From Streptomyces longwoodensis (GTDB lineage Bacteria; Actinomycetota; Actinomycetes; Streptomycetales; Streptomycetaceae), in contig NZ_KQ948549.1 in the NCBI RefSeq assembly GCF_001514125.1, positions 1 to 64,000 of the forward strand: a DNA stretch of 64,000 bases. Direction: 5' to 3'. Under the pieces are notes generated by a model. The model was not told where the DNA came from and made no database searches. It saw nothing but the letters and a program-made list of their open reading frames with translations. Position numbers and translations under genes: made by a program. Shown here piece by piece: positions 35,080-43,881 of this stretch (positions are counted from its first letter, which is position 1; every line of letters starts with the position of its first letter).

Positions 35080-35982
35080 ATGTTGAACCTGGAGCGCCTG
35101 CGCACCCTCGACGCCCTGTCCCGGCACGGCTCGGTCAGCGCCGCCGCCGAGGGACTGCACGTGACCACGTCCGCCGTCTCGCAGCAGCTGGCCAAGCTGG
35201 AGCGGGAGGTCGGGCAGCAGCTCCTCGCCAAGAACGGGCGGGGCGTGCGGCTCACCGACGCAGGGCGGCTGCTCGCCGAGCACGCCTCCCGGATCCTGTC
35301 CCAGGTGGAGCTCGCCCAGGCCGACCTGGAGGCCCAGCGCGGTCAGGTGGCGGGGGAGCTGCGGCTGTCGGCGTTCCCCACGGCCGCGCGGGGCCTGTTC
35401 CCCGTCGCGCTGTCCGCGCTGCGCCGGGAGCACCCCGCGCTGCGGCTGCGCTCGCGCGAGCTGGAGCCGGCGCGGGGCATCGCGGGCGTGGTGCGCGGCG
35501 ACCTCGACCTCGCGGTGGTCCTCGACTGGTACAACAAGCCGATGCCGCTGCCGGACGGCCTGGTGAAGGCACCCGTCCTGGACGACCCGGCCGACGTCGC
35601 CCTGCCCGCCGGGCACCGGCTCGCCGACCGGGACGAGGTGGACCTCGGGGAGTTCGCCGAGGACGAGTGGATCACCTGGGGCGAGGGCGAGTTCTGCCAC
35701 GAGTGGCTGATGTTCACGCTGCGCTCCCGGGGCGTCGAACCGATCGTCGGCCACCGCGCCGCCGAGACGCACACCCAGCTCAACCTGGTGCAGGCGGGAC
35801 TGGGCGTGTGCATCGCCCCGCTGCTGGGCCGGCACCCGGTGCCCGAGGGCGTGGTCATGGTGCCGCTCAAACAGCGCGTGCGGCGGCACGTCTACGTCGT
35901 CTGGCGGGCCGACGCCGACCGCCGCCCGTCGATCCGGGCGGCGGTGCGGGCGCTGCAGGAGGCGGCGGCGAAGGTCGGCTGA
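35080..35982 (+). CDS. LysR-family regulator of the divergent exporter
   Basis: 300 aa from ATG 35080. The LysR helix-turn-helix is at the very start (LNLERLRTLDALSRHGSVSAAAEGLHVTTSAVSQQLAKLEREVG), followed by the two-lobed effector domain. No ribosome-binding site is present, and a -10 box adjoins the start. Divergence from the EamA exporter suggests it activates efflux when it senses the transported metabolite. It ends about 100 bp before a convergent gene. Confidence 0.88.
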   Translation: MLNLERLRTLDALSRHGSVSAAAEGLHVTTSAVSQQLAKLEREVGQQLLAKNGRGVRLTDAGRLLAEHASRILSQVELAQADLEAQRGQVAGELRLSAFPTAARGLFPVALSALRREHPALRLRSRELEPARGIAGVVRGDLDLAVVLDWYNKPMPLPDGLVKAPVLDDPADVALPAGHRLADRDEVDLGEFAEDEWITWGEGEFCHEWLMFTLRSRGVEPIVGHRAAETHTQLNLVQAGLGVCIAPLLGRHPVPEGVVMVPLKQRVRRHVYVVWRADADRRPSIRAAVRALQEAAAKVG

Positions 35983-36045
35983 GGGGGGAGACGGAGTCGG
36001 GGCCGGAGCGGACCGGGCCGCGGTGGCGCCTCGGCGTCAGGCGCC

Positions 36046-36092
36046 TGGCGTCGCCGTGGTCGTCAGGCGTCGCCGTGGTGTCAGGCGTCGCC
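36046..36092. repeat. 18-19-bp tandem repeats that duplicate a stop codon
   Basis: TCAGGCGTCGCC at 36081-36092 is the complement of the last codons and stop of the minus-strand split-barrel gene. The same 12 bases recur at 36063-36074, and a variant (TGGCGTCGCC) occurs at 36046-36055. A 7-bp hairpin GGCGCCT/AGGCGCC (36025-36045) sits next to the array between the two convergent genes. Confidence 0.8.
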
Positions 36093-36548
36093 CAGCTTGC
36101 GGAAGTCCCAGGAGACCACCTTCTCGGGCCGCAGCCGCACCCACGCGTGCCGGCCGTCGTGCGGGATCGTGTCCAGGCCGAAGTTCTTGCGGGCGAACAG
36201 CGTCTCCACCGCGTCCAGTTCTGCGCACAGCTCCCCGGTCCGCGGCACCTCGCCGACGAACTCCGCGGTGCCGGACAGCTCGACGCCGCGCAGCTGGCCG
36301 TACTCCTCGCCCGTGTCGACCACGATCGCCACCCGGGGGTCGCGGCGCAGGTCGGCCCAGCGCCTGCTGCGCACGACCGAGTACAGCCACAGCGCGGTGC
36401 CGTCCCAGAGGAACCACAGCGCGCTGACGTGCGGGGCGCCCCCGGCGGACACGGTGGCGACCCGGCAGGTGCGCTGCGTGGTGAGGAACGCGTCCACCTC
36501 ACCGGGCGTCATCATGATCTTCCGGCCCCGGCGCTGACCGACCGTCAT
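36081..36548 (-). CDS. Flavin/F420 split-barrel family protein
   Basis: 155 aa from ATG 36548. A PPOX-type split barrel is recognised by RTCRVATVSAGGAPHVSALWFLWDGTALWLYS and RRDPRVAIVVDTGEEYGQLRGVELSGTAEF. Actinobacterial members use F420 or FMN, or bind haem or biliverdin; which one is unclear. GTG 36578 could extend it by ten residues. The coding end lies in a short tandem array that repeats its stop codon. It is convergent with the LysR gene. Confidence 0.8.
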   Translation of the reverse strand: MTVGQRRGRKIMMTPGEVDAFLTTQRTCRVATVSAGGAPHVSALWFLWDGTALWLYSVVRSRRWADLRRDPRVAIVVDTGEEYGQLRGVELSGTAEFVGEVPRTGELCAELDAVETLFARKNFGLDTIPHDGRHAWVRLRPEKVVSWDFRKLGDA

Positions 36549-36671
36549 CCGGCCCCCCGTTCCTCGTTCGTTGGTCACTCCCCGGGCACTCTCGCCGCCC
36601 GGGCACGGCGGTGTCCAGACCGGTGCGTCCCGCGCGGCGCGGCGACCGGGGCGCTCCGGCGGTCACGTGGC

Positions 36672-37175
36672 TCAGGCCAGGGTGATCGAGTCCCCGCTGA
36701 CCTTGATCGACACCGGCGGCAGGGCCTTGGTCGCCGGACCGGACTTCACGCTGCCGTCCGTGATGGAGAAGTTGCTGTTGTGGCAGGGGCAGTGGATCAC
36801 CCCGTCCTGGACGCTCTTCACGGCACAGCCCTGGTGGGTGCACACGGCCGAGAACGCCTTGAAGTCGCCGGCGGTCGGCTGGGTCACGACGACCTTCTTG
36901 TCGCCGAAGACCTTGCCGCCGCCCTCGGGGATGTCGGACGTCGTGGTGAGGGCGGCACCGGCCGCGGCGTCGCCGCCCCCCGTGCCGCCGCTGCTCGCGG
37001 ACGCCCCGCCGGTGCTGCCACCCGTGCTGCCGCCCGTGCCGTTCTGCGTGTCCGACGAGTCGTCGCCGGAGCCTCCGCACGCGGTCAGCGCGACGGCGAG
37101 GCCGGCCGCTCCGGCAGCCGCCACGACGGTACGACGGGCCGGGCCCGACGTGGAGTTGAGCGATGCGCTGGTCAT
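36672..37175 (-). CDS. Rieske [2Fe-2S] lipoprotein
   Basis: 167 aa from ATG 37175. The N-terminus PARRTVVAAAGAAGLAVALTACGG shows a twin-arginine motif and a lipobox cysteine, so it should be Tat-exported and lipid-anchored. A low-complexity G/S/T linker of ~35 residues follows. The Rieske domain supplies the cluster ligands C-T-H-Q-G-C and C-P-C-H. It probably moves electrons at the outer face of the membrane. No oxygenase or cytochrome bc partner is adjacent. Confidence 0.88.
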   Translation of the reverse strand: MTSASLNSTSGPARRTVVAAAGAAGLAVALTACGGSGDDSSDTQNGTGGSTGGSTGGASASSGGTGGGDAAAGAALTTTSDIPEGGGKVFGDKKVVVTQPTAGDFKAFSAVCTHQGCAVKSVQDGVIHCPCHNSNFSITDGSVKSGPATKALPPVSIKVSGDSITLA

Positions 37176-37383
37176 GCTGACGCTTCCCTTCCGGGGAGGA
37201 GGACGTGATCGTGATGTGCCAGGTGGTACGCGCCGCGGGCGCCGCGCGTTCAGCGGGCCGCGGCCCGGACCCGGACGACGTGCAGAGCCTGACCGCCGCG
37301 GCATGAGCGGGGCGTAAGCCAGAGCTGTCGCGGAGCTGTCGGCCCGGTCGGGGACCGCCGCGCACCACCAGTAACCTGGGGCG

Positions 37384-38148
37384 ATGCTCAAGGACGTCAT
37401 CGCGACGCGCTACATCACGCCCCTGCGCGAGGGCGGTTCGCTCCCCGGACTCGTCGAGGCCGACGACTCCGGAACCTACGTCGTGAAGTTCACCGGCGCG
37501 GGACAGGGCCGCAAGACGCTCGTCGCGGAGGTCGTCTGCGGGGAGCTCGCCCGCCGGCTGGGCCTGCGCGTGCCCCGGCTGGTCACCGTCGAGCTGGACC
37601 CGCTGCTGGGCCTCGGCGAGCCCGACCAGCAGGTGCAGGACCTGCTGCGGTCCAGCAGCGGCACCAACCTCGGCATGGACTTCCTCTCCGGCGCCCTCGG
37701 CTACGACCCGCTCGCCTTCCCCGTGGACGCCGGGGAGGCCGGCCGGACCGTGTGGTTCGACGCGCTGGTCAACAACGTCGACCGGTCCTGGCGCAACCCG
37801 AACCTGCTCGTGCACCACGGCGACCTGTGGCTCATCGACCACGGTGCGACGATGATCTGGCAGCACAACTGGCCCTCCGCCGAGGCCTCCGCCGCCCGTC
37901 CCTACGACGCCTCCGACCACGCCCTGGCGCGCTTCGCACCGGACGTGCGGGGCGCCGCCGCGGACCTCGCACCGCTCGTCACCGAGGACCTGCTCGCCGA
38001 GGTCACCGCCGCGGTCCCGGACGTCTGGCTGGCCGACGAGCCCGGCTTCGACCACCCGGACGACCTGCGCCGCAGCTACGCCCGGCCGCTGCTGGCGCGG
38101 GCGGCCGTCATCCAGGACCGCATCACCGGGATCGAGGGGGCAGCATGA
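37384..38148 (+). CDS. HipA-like kinase
   Basis: 254 aa. The kinase core resembles HipA: catalytic D133 in NNVDRSWRNPN and metal-binding D152 in WLIDHGA. It is much shorter than E. coli HipA (440 aa), and the N-terminal subdomain that contacts HipB is absent. There is no HipB-like gene beside it. The downstream DUF3037 gene overlaps it at ATGA, so the two are translationally coupled. TAACCT ends six bases before the ATG with no clear ribosome-binding site, suggesting a leaderless mRNA. The target is unknown. Confidence 0.75.
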   Translation: MLKDVIATRYITPLREGGSLPGLVEADDSGTYVVKFTGAGQGRKTLVAEVVCGELARRLGLRVPRLVTVELDPLLGLGEPDQQVQDLLRSSSGTNLGMDFLSGALGYDPLAFPVDAGEAGRTVWFDALVNNVDRSWRNPNLLVHHGDLWLIDHGATMIWQHNWPSAEASAARPYDASDHALARFAPDVRGAAADLAPLVTEDLLAEVTAAVPDVWLADEPGFDHPDDLRRSYARPLLARAAVIQDRITGIEGAA

Positions 38149-38594
38149 CCGGGAACCACATCAACGTCGCGGGTCACCTGACCGAACGGCACATCACCCG
38201 GGCCGGGCAGGGCGGCGGCCGGGACGTCTTCGAGTACGCCCTGCTGCGCGTCGTCCCGCGCGTGGAGCGCGGCGAGTGCGTCAACGCGGGCGTGCTGGTC
38301 TACTGCCGCGCCCGCGGGTACCTCGGCGCCCGCACCCACCTGGACGAGGCGCGCCTGCTGGCCCTGGACCCGGGGGCGGACGCCGCCGGGGTGCGGGCCG
38401 CGCTGGGCGCGGTGGAGGCGGTGTGCGGCGGGGGAGACGCGGCGGGGCAGGCGGCGGGCGACGACCCCGGCCGCCGGTTCCGCTGGCTGGTCGCCCCGCG
38501 CTCGACGATCGTCCAGCCCGGCCCGGTCCACACCGGCCTGACCACGGACCCGGAGGCGGAGACGGAACGCCTGCTCGACCTGCTGGTGCGCTGA
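38145..38594 (+). CDS. DUF3037 protein coupled to the HipA-like kinase
   Basis: 149 aa with the family pattern FEYALLRVVPRVERGECVNAGVLVYCRARGYLGAR near the start, matching DUF3037. Its ATG overlaps the HipA-like stop (ATGA), so equal synthesis of the two proteins is likely. It has no membrane helix or signal. It may be a partner, substrate or neutraliser of the kinase, which is inference from gene coupling only. Confidence 0.75.
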   Translation: MTGNHINVAGHLTERHITRAGQGGGRDVFEYALLRVVPRVERGECVNAGVLVYCRARGYLGARTHLDEARLLALDPGADAAGVRAALGAVEAVCGGGDAAGQAAGDDPGRRFRWLVAPRSTIVQPGPVHTGLTTDPEAETERLLDLLVR

Positions 38595-38907
38595 CGTCCC
38601 CCGGCGGGGATCGGCGGCTCCGGCCTGCGGTCGGGTTCGGCGGCTCGGGTTCGGCCATGGGCCAGGCCAGGCTCGGCCCGTGGGTTCGGGCAGCTCGGCC
38701 GAGTCCGGCTTCGGGCTCGCCCGTGCTCAGCCCCGCGGGCCCGGCCCCTGGGTTTCGGTCGCGCTCGACCCCAGGGCCCGGCGGCACCCGGCCTCCGGGC
38801 GCGGTGGTCCCGGCCCTGGATACGGCGGGGCTCGGCCTGGATATGGCCGGGCTCAGTCCCCTTGGCCGGCCGGGATCGGTCGCCGGGCGCGCCCGCTCCG
38901 CGGGCCG
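38595..38907. other. Low-complexity gene-free spacer
   Basis: 313 bp between convergent genes. It is made of degenerate G/C-rich words such as GGCTCGG and GGGTTCGG. One 21-bp unit starting CTGGATA occurs twice in tandem (38816-38836 and 38837-38857). No gene, promoter or clear terminator is visible. Confidence 0.6.
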
Positions 38908-39378
38908 TCAGCCCCGTCGGCGTCGTACCACGAACCCCGTCGCGACGGCCGCCCCCGCGACGAAGGTCGCGCCGATGGCCACGTCCCAGCCGGTGGGGCC
39001 GGTGCCGGAGGCGCCGCCCAGGCCGCCCTGCACGCCCCGGGTCGGCACCACCGTCGTGGGCCGGACCGTCGCGGTGGGGGTGACCGTCCGGGTGGGGACG
39101 GGCGTGGGCACGGCCGTCGGGGTGGGCTTCGGGCGGTGGGTGGAGGACGTCGTCGCGCCGGCGCGACGGGGCAGCGCCTCGCAGGCGATCCCGTCGTCCG
39201 GGCCCTGGTCCTCGTCCAGGCGGTGGCGGTCGGTGCGGTCGGCGTCGAAGACCGCCTGTGCGTCCTCCTGGTAGACGAAGTCGTGGCAGTCCAGGTCCTG
39301 CGCGTGGGCGGGCACGGCCGACGGCACGAGCGCGGCGAGGGCGAACAACGTGCCGACGGCAGCGGTTCTGCGAAGCAC
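38908..39378 (-). CDS. Secreted excalibur-domain protein with C-terminal membrane anchor
   Basis: 156 aa from GTG 39378, with GGAGG six bases upstream. A Sec signal peptide ends at about AHA (residue 26). The excalibur calcium-binding domain follows (DLDCHDFVYQEDAQAVFDADRTD...DEDQGPDDGIACE). Next comes a P/T-rich linker of ~45 residues, a transmembrane helix and an RRRRG tail. This is a surface protein held by its C-terminus; no LPxTG motif is present, so it is not a sortase substrate. Calcium binding is inferred from the family. Confidence 0.85.
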   Translation of the reverse strand: MLRRTAAVGTLFALAALVPSAVPAHAQDLDCHDFVYQEDAQAVFDADRTDRHRLDEDQGPDDGIACEALPRRAGATTSSTHRPKPTPTAVPTPVPTRTVTPTATVRPTTVVPTRGVQGGLGGASGTGPTGWDVAIGATFVAGAAVATGFVVRRRRG

Positions 39379-39530
39379 GGGGTGCCTCCTTCCCGGCCCG
39401 GGCGGGCCGCCCTTCGACGCTAGGAGCGCCACCCCTCCCGGCGCGCGCAGCGGTAGGCCGATCGGGTGCGGGGGTGCCGTGCGGGACGACTCCGGCGGGC
39501 GGGTGATCGGTCACACCGCAGGGCGTCCCG

Positions 39531-39559
39531 TTGACACCGCGTGCCAGGGCTTCTAGCGT
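39531..39559 (+). promoter_or_regulatory. Promoter of the SDR gene pair
   Basis: TTGACA (39531-39536), a 17-bp spacer and TAGCGT (39554-39559) make the best vegetative promoter in the window. It lies in the 312-bp gap between the divergent excalibur and fabG-like genes, about 130 bp upstream of the fabG-like start. Confidence 0.8.
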
Positions 39560-39576
39560 CGCTCTGCGGAAGGTAC

Positions 39577-39590
39577 TAAGCGGTCGCTCA
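39577..39590. promoter_or_regulatory. TetR-like operator near the SDR promoter
   Basis: TAAGCGGTCGCTCA contains the perfect palindrome AGCG-GT-CGCT (39579-39588) about 18 bp after the -10 box. The AAGCGNNCGCT pattern resembles operators of TetR-type lipid-metabolism regulators. A bound repressor here would block transcription. Confidence 0.5.
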
Positions 39591-39690
39591 CCGAGGGGCG
39601 TACCGTCGGAGCCGCGGCCCCGGCCGGGTGCCGGAGCCGGACCTTCCGCAGGTGTTCCCAGGCGTTCTCGACGGCGAGGAGATCCAGCAC

Positions 39691-40452
39691 ATGTCCACCA
39701 CAGAACAGCGGGTCGCAGTAGTCACCGGCGCGGCGCGCGGCATCGGTGCCGCCACCGCCGTACGGCTGGCCGCCGAGGGACGCGCGGTCGCGGTGATCGA
39801 CCTCGACGAGGCGGCCTGCAAGGACACCGTGGAGAAGATCACGGCGGCCGGCGGCAAGGCCGTCGCGGTCGGCGCGGACGTCTCCGACGAGGCACAGGTC
39901 GAGGCGGCCGTCGCCCGGATCGTCGAGGAGCTCGGGGCCCCGACGATCCTGGTCAACAACGCGGGCGTGCTGCGCGACAACCTGCTGTTCAAGATGAGCG
40001 CGTCCGACTGGGACACCGTCCTGAACGTGCACCTGCGCGGCTCGTTCCTGATGACCAAGGCGGTGCAGAAGCACATGGTGGACGCCGGCTTCGGCCGGAT
40101 CGTCAACCTCTCCTCGTCCTCCGCGCTCGGCAACCGCGGCCAGGCCAACTACTCGGCCGCCAAGGCGGGTCTGCAGGGCTTCACCAAGACCCTCGCCATC
40201 GAGCTGGGCAAGTTCGGCATCACCGCCAACGCCGTCGCCCCCGGCTTCATCGCCACCGACATGACCGCCGCGACCGCCGAGCGCGTCGGCATGGGCTTCG
40301 ACGACTTCAAGAAGGCCGCCGCCACGCAGATCCCGGTGCAGCGCGTCGGTGAGCCCGAGGACATCGCCAACGCCATCGCGTTCTTCACCGGCGAGGCGGC
40401 CGGCTTCATCTCCGGCCAGGTGCTGTACGTGGCCGGCGGCCCGCTCAACTGA
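39691..40452 (+). CDS. fabG: 3-oxoacyl-[ACP] reductase-like SDR (FabG family)
   Basis: 253 aa from ATG 39691 with GAGGAG nine bases upstream. A classical SDR: the cofactor motif TGAARGIG, NNAG, and the catalytic S...YSAAK are all present. FabG enzymes reduce 3-oxoacyl-ACP or -CoA with NADPH. Close resemblance to FabG and pairing with a second SDR suggest fatty-acid or beta-oxidation chemistry. A good promoter and a TetR-like operator precede it. Confidence 0.85.
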   Translation: MSTTEQRVAVVTGAARGIGAATAVRLAAEGRAVAVIDLDEAACKDTVEKITAAGGKAVAVGADVSDEAQVEAAVARIVEELGAPTILVNNAGVLRDNLLFKMSASDWDTVLNVHLRGSFLMTKAVQKHMVDAGFGRIVNLSSSSALGNRGQANYSAAKAGLQGFTKTLAIELGKFGITANAVAPGFIATDMTAATAERVGMGFDDFKKAAATQIPVQRVGEPEDIANAIAFFTGEAAGFISGQVLYVAGGPLN

Positions 40453-40463
40453 AGGTGACGGAC

Positions 40464-41216
40464 ATGACTGAACTCTCCGGCAAGGTCGCCCTGGTCACGG
40501 GCGCCAGCCGCGGCATCGGCTACGGCGTCGCGGAGGCCCTCGTGGCCCGCGGCGACCGGGTCTGCATCACCGGCCGCAACGAGGACGCCCTCAAGGAGGC
40601 CGTCGACAAGCTCGGCGCCGACCGGGTCATCGGTGTCGCGGGCAAGGCCCACGACGAGGCGCACCAGGCCGAGGCCGTCGCCCGCGTGATGGAGGCCTTC
40701 GGCCGCGTCGACTACCTGGTCAACAACGCCGGTACCAACCCGGTGTTCGGGCCGATCGCCGACCTCGACCTGAACGTGGCGCGCAAGGTCTTCGAGACCA
40801 ACGTGATCTCGGCGCTCGGCTTCGCCCAGCGGACCTGGCACGCCTGGCAGAAGGACAACGGCGGCGCCATCGTCAACATCGCCTCCGTCGCGGGCCTCGC
40901 GCCCTCGCCGTTCATCGCCGCCTACGGCGTCAGCAAGGCCGCGCTGATCAACCTCACCCAGCAGCTCGCCCACGAGTTCGCGCCCAAGGTGCGGGTCAAC
41001 GCGATCGCGCCGGCCGTGGTGAAGACCAAGTTCGCCCAGGCCCTGTACGAGGGCCGCGAGGAGGAGGCCGCCGCGGCCTACCCGCTGGGCCGGCTCGGGG
41101 TGCCCTCCGACATCGGCGGCGCCGCGGCCTTCCTGACGTCCGGGCAGTCCGACTGGGTCACCGGTCAGACCCTCGTCGTCGACGGCGGCATCTTCCTCAA
41201 CGCCGGCGTCGGCTGA
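40464..41216 (+). CDS. Short-chain dehydrogenase/reductase
   Basis: 250 aa from ATG 40464, eleven bases after the fabG stop, so co-transcribed. The motifs TGASRGIG, NNAGTNP and AYGVSK are intact. Its precise substrate is unknown. The pair shares one promoter, and a strong terminator hairpin follows. GTG 40455 is a possible alternative start. Confidence 0.85.
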   Translation: MTELSGKVALVTGASRGIGYGVAEALVARGDRVCITGRNEDALKEAVDKLGADRVIGVAGKAHDEAHQAEAVARVMEAFGRVDYLVNNAGTNPVFGPIADLDLNVARKVFETNVISALGFAQRTWHAWQKDNGGAIVNIASVAGLAPSPFIAAYGVSKAALINLTQQLAHEFAPKVRVNAIAPAVVKTKFAQALYEGREEEAAAAYPLGRLGVPSDIGGAAAFLTSGQSDWVTGQTLVVDGGIFLNAGVG

Positions 41217-41260
41217 CCGTCCCGGGACCGCCCGCCGAGCGGTCACGAAGGGCTCACGAA

Positions 41261-41291
41261 GGGCGCCGTTCCCTTGACGGGAGCGGCGCCC
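41261..41291 (+). terminator. Terminator after the SDR pair
   Basis: A 13-bp stem (41261-41273 with 41279-41291, one G-U type mismatch) encloses TTGAC. It begins 45 bp after the second SDR stop codon. Confidence 0.8.
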
Positions 41292-41369
41292 TCGTCATGT
41301 CCCGCACGGCTTCCGAGGCCTGACAACGTAGTCGGCAACGGGTGGATCAAGACCGCCTCCCGAACCAGG

Positions 41370-41397
41370 TTCAACCCCCGTGGCACTGCGGTATGGT
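41370..41397 (+). promoter_or_regulatory. Promoter of the peptide-binding lipoprotein gene
   Basis: TTCAAC (41370-41375), a 16-bp spacer and TATGGT (41392-41397) precede the GTG at 41436 by 39 bp. Confidence 0.5.
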
Positions 41398-41435
41398 CGG
41401 CCGACCCTTGGTACGGCAGATCGAGGAGCGTGCGC

Positions 41436-43019
41436 GTGTTCAACCGGAAGCGAAGCCTTCGGCCAGTGGCGGCGATCGCATCCATAGGCATGGTCGCCGG
41501 GTGCGGTTACTTCTCCGGCAGCGGCTCCGACGACCAGGGGCCGATCGTCGTCGGCACCACCAGTGCCCCGAGCACGCTGGACCCCGCCGCGTCCTGGGAC
41601 GGCTCCTGGGAGCTGTTCCGCAACATCTACCAGACCCTGCTGGCCTACCCCAGCGGCGCGACCACGCCCGAGCCCGACGCCGCCAAGAGCTGCGCGTTCA
41701 CCGACACCACCAACCGGGCCTACCGCTGCGAACTGCGCGCGGGCCTGACCTTCTCCAACGGCGACAAGCTCGACGCGCAGGCCGTGAAGCACTCCTTCGA
41801 CCGGATCCGCGAGATCAACGCGCCCAGCGGCCCGGCCGGTCTGCTCGGCAGCCTCGACCACGTGCAGGCGATAGGCGACCGCGAGGTCGTCTTCCGGCTC
41901 AACAAGGCCGACGCCACCTTCCCGTTCGTGCTCGCCACGCCCGCCATGTCCCTCGTCGACCCCAAGGGCTACCCCGCCGACGCGCTGCGCAAGGACTCCG
42001 GCGTCATCGGCTCCGGGCCGTACAAGCTCCAGGACTACCAGGAGGGCAAGAGCGCCCGACTGGTCCGCAACGAGCGCTACAAGGGCTTCGCCGACCGCAG
42101 GAACGGCGAGGTCACCATCCGGTACTTCCAGGACTCGGCGCCCATGGTCAAGGCGCTGCGCGACAAGAAGATCGACGTCACCTACCGCGGCCTGGCCGCC
42201 GACGACATCGTCGCGCTCGGGCGCAAGGACGCCGCCAACAAGGGGCTCCAACTGGTCGAGGGCGCCGGCACCGACATCAACTACCTGGTGTTCAACCCCA
42301 AGGACCCGTGGGCCGCCAAGCGCGCCGTGCGCCGGGCGGTCGCCCAGGTCGTCGACCGCACCGCCCTCGCCCACACCATCTACAAGGACACCGTGGAGCC
42401 GCTGTACTCCATGGTCCCGCAGGGCCTGACCGGGCACACCACACCGTACTTCGACACCTTCGGCGACCCCGACCCGGCGAAGGCGAAGCGGATCCTCACC
42501 GGCGCGGGCATCGACGAGCCGGTGCCGCTGACCCTCTGGTACACCACCGACCGCTACGGCTCCGAGACCGCCCTGGAGTTCAAGGAGCTCAAGCGCCAGC
42601 TCGAGGACTCCGGCCTGTTCACGGTCACCCTCAAGAGCCGCCCGTGGAAGACGTACGTGGTCGGCTACCAGAAGGGCGAGTACCCGGTGTTCGGCCGCGG
42701 CTGGTTCCCCGACTTCCCCGACGCCGACAACTTCATCGCCCCCTTCGTCGGCGAGCAGAACGCCCTCGGCACGCCCTACCCGTCCAAGGAGATCACCGCC
42801 ACCCTGCTGCCCCGCTCCCGCCAGGAGAGCGACCGCGGCCAGGTGGTGAAGGACTTCGAGCAGGCCCAGCGGGTCCTCGTCGACGACGCCCGGCTGCTCC
42901 CGCTGTGGCAGGGCAAGGCCTACGTGGCCGCCAGCGAGGACATCTCCGGCGGCGAGCGGGCCCTCGACCCCTCGACGATCATGATGATGTGGGAACTGTC
43001 CCGCAAGACCAGCTGGTAG
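41436..43019 (+). CDS. Family-5 (oligopeptide-type) ABC substrate-binding lipoprotein
   Basis: 527 aa from GTG 41436, seven bases after GAGGAG. A short signal ends in the lipobox MVAGC near residue 22. The body is a family-5 binding protein (VGTTSAPSTLDPAASWDGSWELFRNIYQTLL; RAGLTFSNGDKLDAQAVKHSFDRI), the type that binds peptides, nickel or opines. No permease or ATPase genes accompany it, so it must serve a transporter encoded elsewhere. It has its own promoter. Confidence 0.88.
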   Translation: MFNRKRSLRPVAAIASIGMVAGCGYFSGSGSDDQGPIVVGTTSAPSTLDPAASWDGSWELFRNIYQTLLAYPSGATTPEPDAAKSCAFTDTTNRAYRCELRAGLTFSNGDKLDAQAVKHSFDRIREINAPSGPAGLLGSLDHVQAIGDREVVFRLNKADATFPFVLATPAMSLVDPKGYPADALRKDSGVIGSGPYKLQDYQEGKSARLVRNERYKGFADRRNGEVTIRYFQDSAPMVKALRDKKIDVTYRGLAADDIVALGRKDAANKGLQLVEGAGTDINYLVFNPKDPWAAKRAVRRAVAQVVDRTALAHTIYKDTVEPLYSMVPQGLTGHTTPYFDTFGDPDPAKAKRILTGAGIDEPVPLTLWYTTDRYGSETALEFKELKRQLEDSGLFTVTLKSRPWKTYVVGYQKGEYPVFGRGWFPDFPDADNFIAPFVGEQNALGTPYPSKEITATLLPRSRQESDRGQVVKDFEQAQRVLVDDARLLPLWQGKAYVAASEDISGGERALDPSTIMMMWELSRKTSW

Positions 43020-43097
43020 CGGACGCGGACGCCCGGTGTCAGTGGTCGCCTGTAGGTTCTGAGGACCGGAGCGACCGTACGACCGAAGGACGTTGAC

Positions 43098-43781
43098 GTG
43101 ACCGACACCGCCATGCTGCCCGAGTCCTGGCGCGGGGTGCTGGGCGACGAGCTGCAGCAGCCCTACTTCAAGGAGCTGACGGAATTCGTCGAGGGGGAGC
43201 GGGCGAAGGGTCCGGTCTACCCGCCGCGCGAGGAGGTCTTCGCCGCGCTCGACGCCACGCCCTACGACCGGGTGAAGGTCCTGATCCTCGGCCAGGACCC
43301 CTACCACGGCGAGGGCCAGGGGCACGGGCTGTGCTTCTCCGTGCGGCCGGGGGTGAAGATCCCGCCGTCCCTGCGGAACATCTACAAGGAGATGCACCAG
43401 GAGCTGGGCACGCCCGTCCCGGACAACGGCTACCTGATGCCGTGGGCCCGCCAGGGCGTCCTGCTGCTCAACGCGGTCCTCACCGTCCGCTCCGGCGAGG
43501 CCAACTCGCACAAGGGCAAGGGCTGGGAGAGGTTCACGGACGCGGTGATCCGCGCCGTCGCCGACCGGCCCGACCCGGCCGTCTTCGTCCTGTGGGGCAA
43601 CTACGCCCAGAAGAAGCTGCCGCTGATCGACGAGACGCGGCACGCGGTGGTCAAGGGCGCGCACCCCTCCCCGCTGTCGGCGAAGAAGTTCTTCGGCTCC
43701 CGCCCGTTCACGCAGATCAACGAGGCGGTCGCCCGCCAGGGGCACGAGCCGATCGACTGGACGATCCCCGACCTCGGCTGA
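43098..43781 (+). CDS. ung: Uracil-DNA glycosylase
   Basis: 227 aa from GTG 43098 with GAAGGA upstream. It removes uracil from DNA in base-excision repair. Family-1 motifs are complete: the water-activating GQDPYH loop and the DNA-intercalating HPSPLS motif. From memory S. coelicolor has two ung genes and this position matches SCO1343. It is monocistronic. Confidence 0.96.
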   Translation: MTDTAMLPESWRGVLGDELQQPYFKELTEFVEGERAKGPVYPPREEVFAALDATPYDRVKVLILGQDPYHGEGQGHGLCFSVRPGVKIPPSLRNIYKEMHQELGTPVPDNGYLMPWARQGVLLLNAVLTVRSGEANSHKGKGWERFTDAVIRAVADRPDPAVFVLWGNYAQKKLPLIDETRHAVVKGAHPSPLSAKKFFGSRPFTQINEAVARQGHEPIDWTIPDLG

Positions 43782-43881
43782 CCCGCCGGGCGGCCGCGCC
43801 GTCCGGGCGCGCACACCGACGGCTGGGGCTAGCGTCGGTGGCAGCAGCGGTGCGGCAGCCGACGAGAACGCGGAGGACGCG

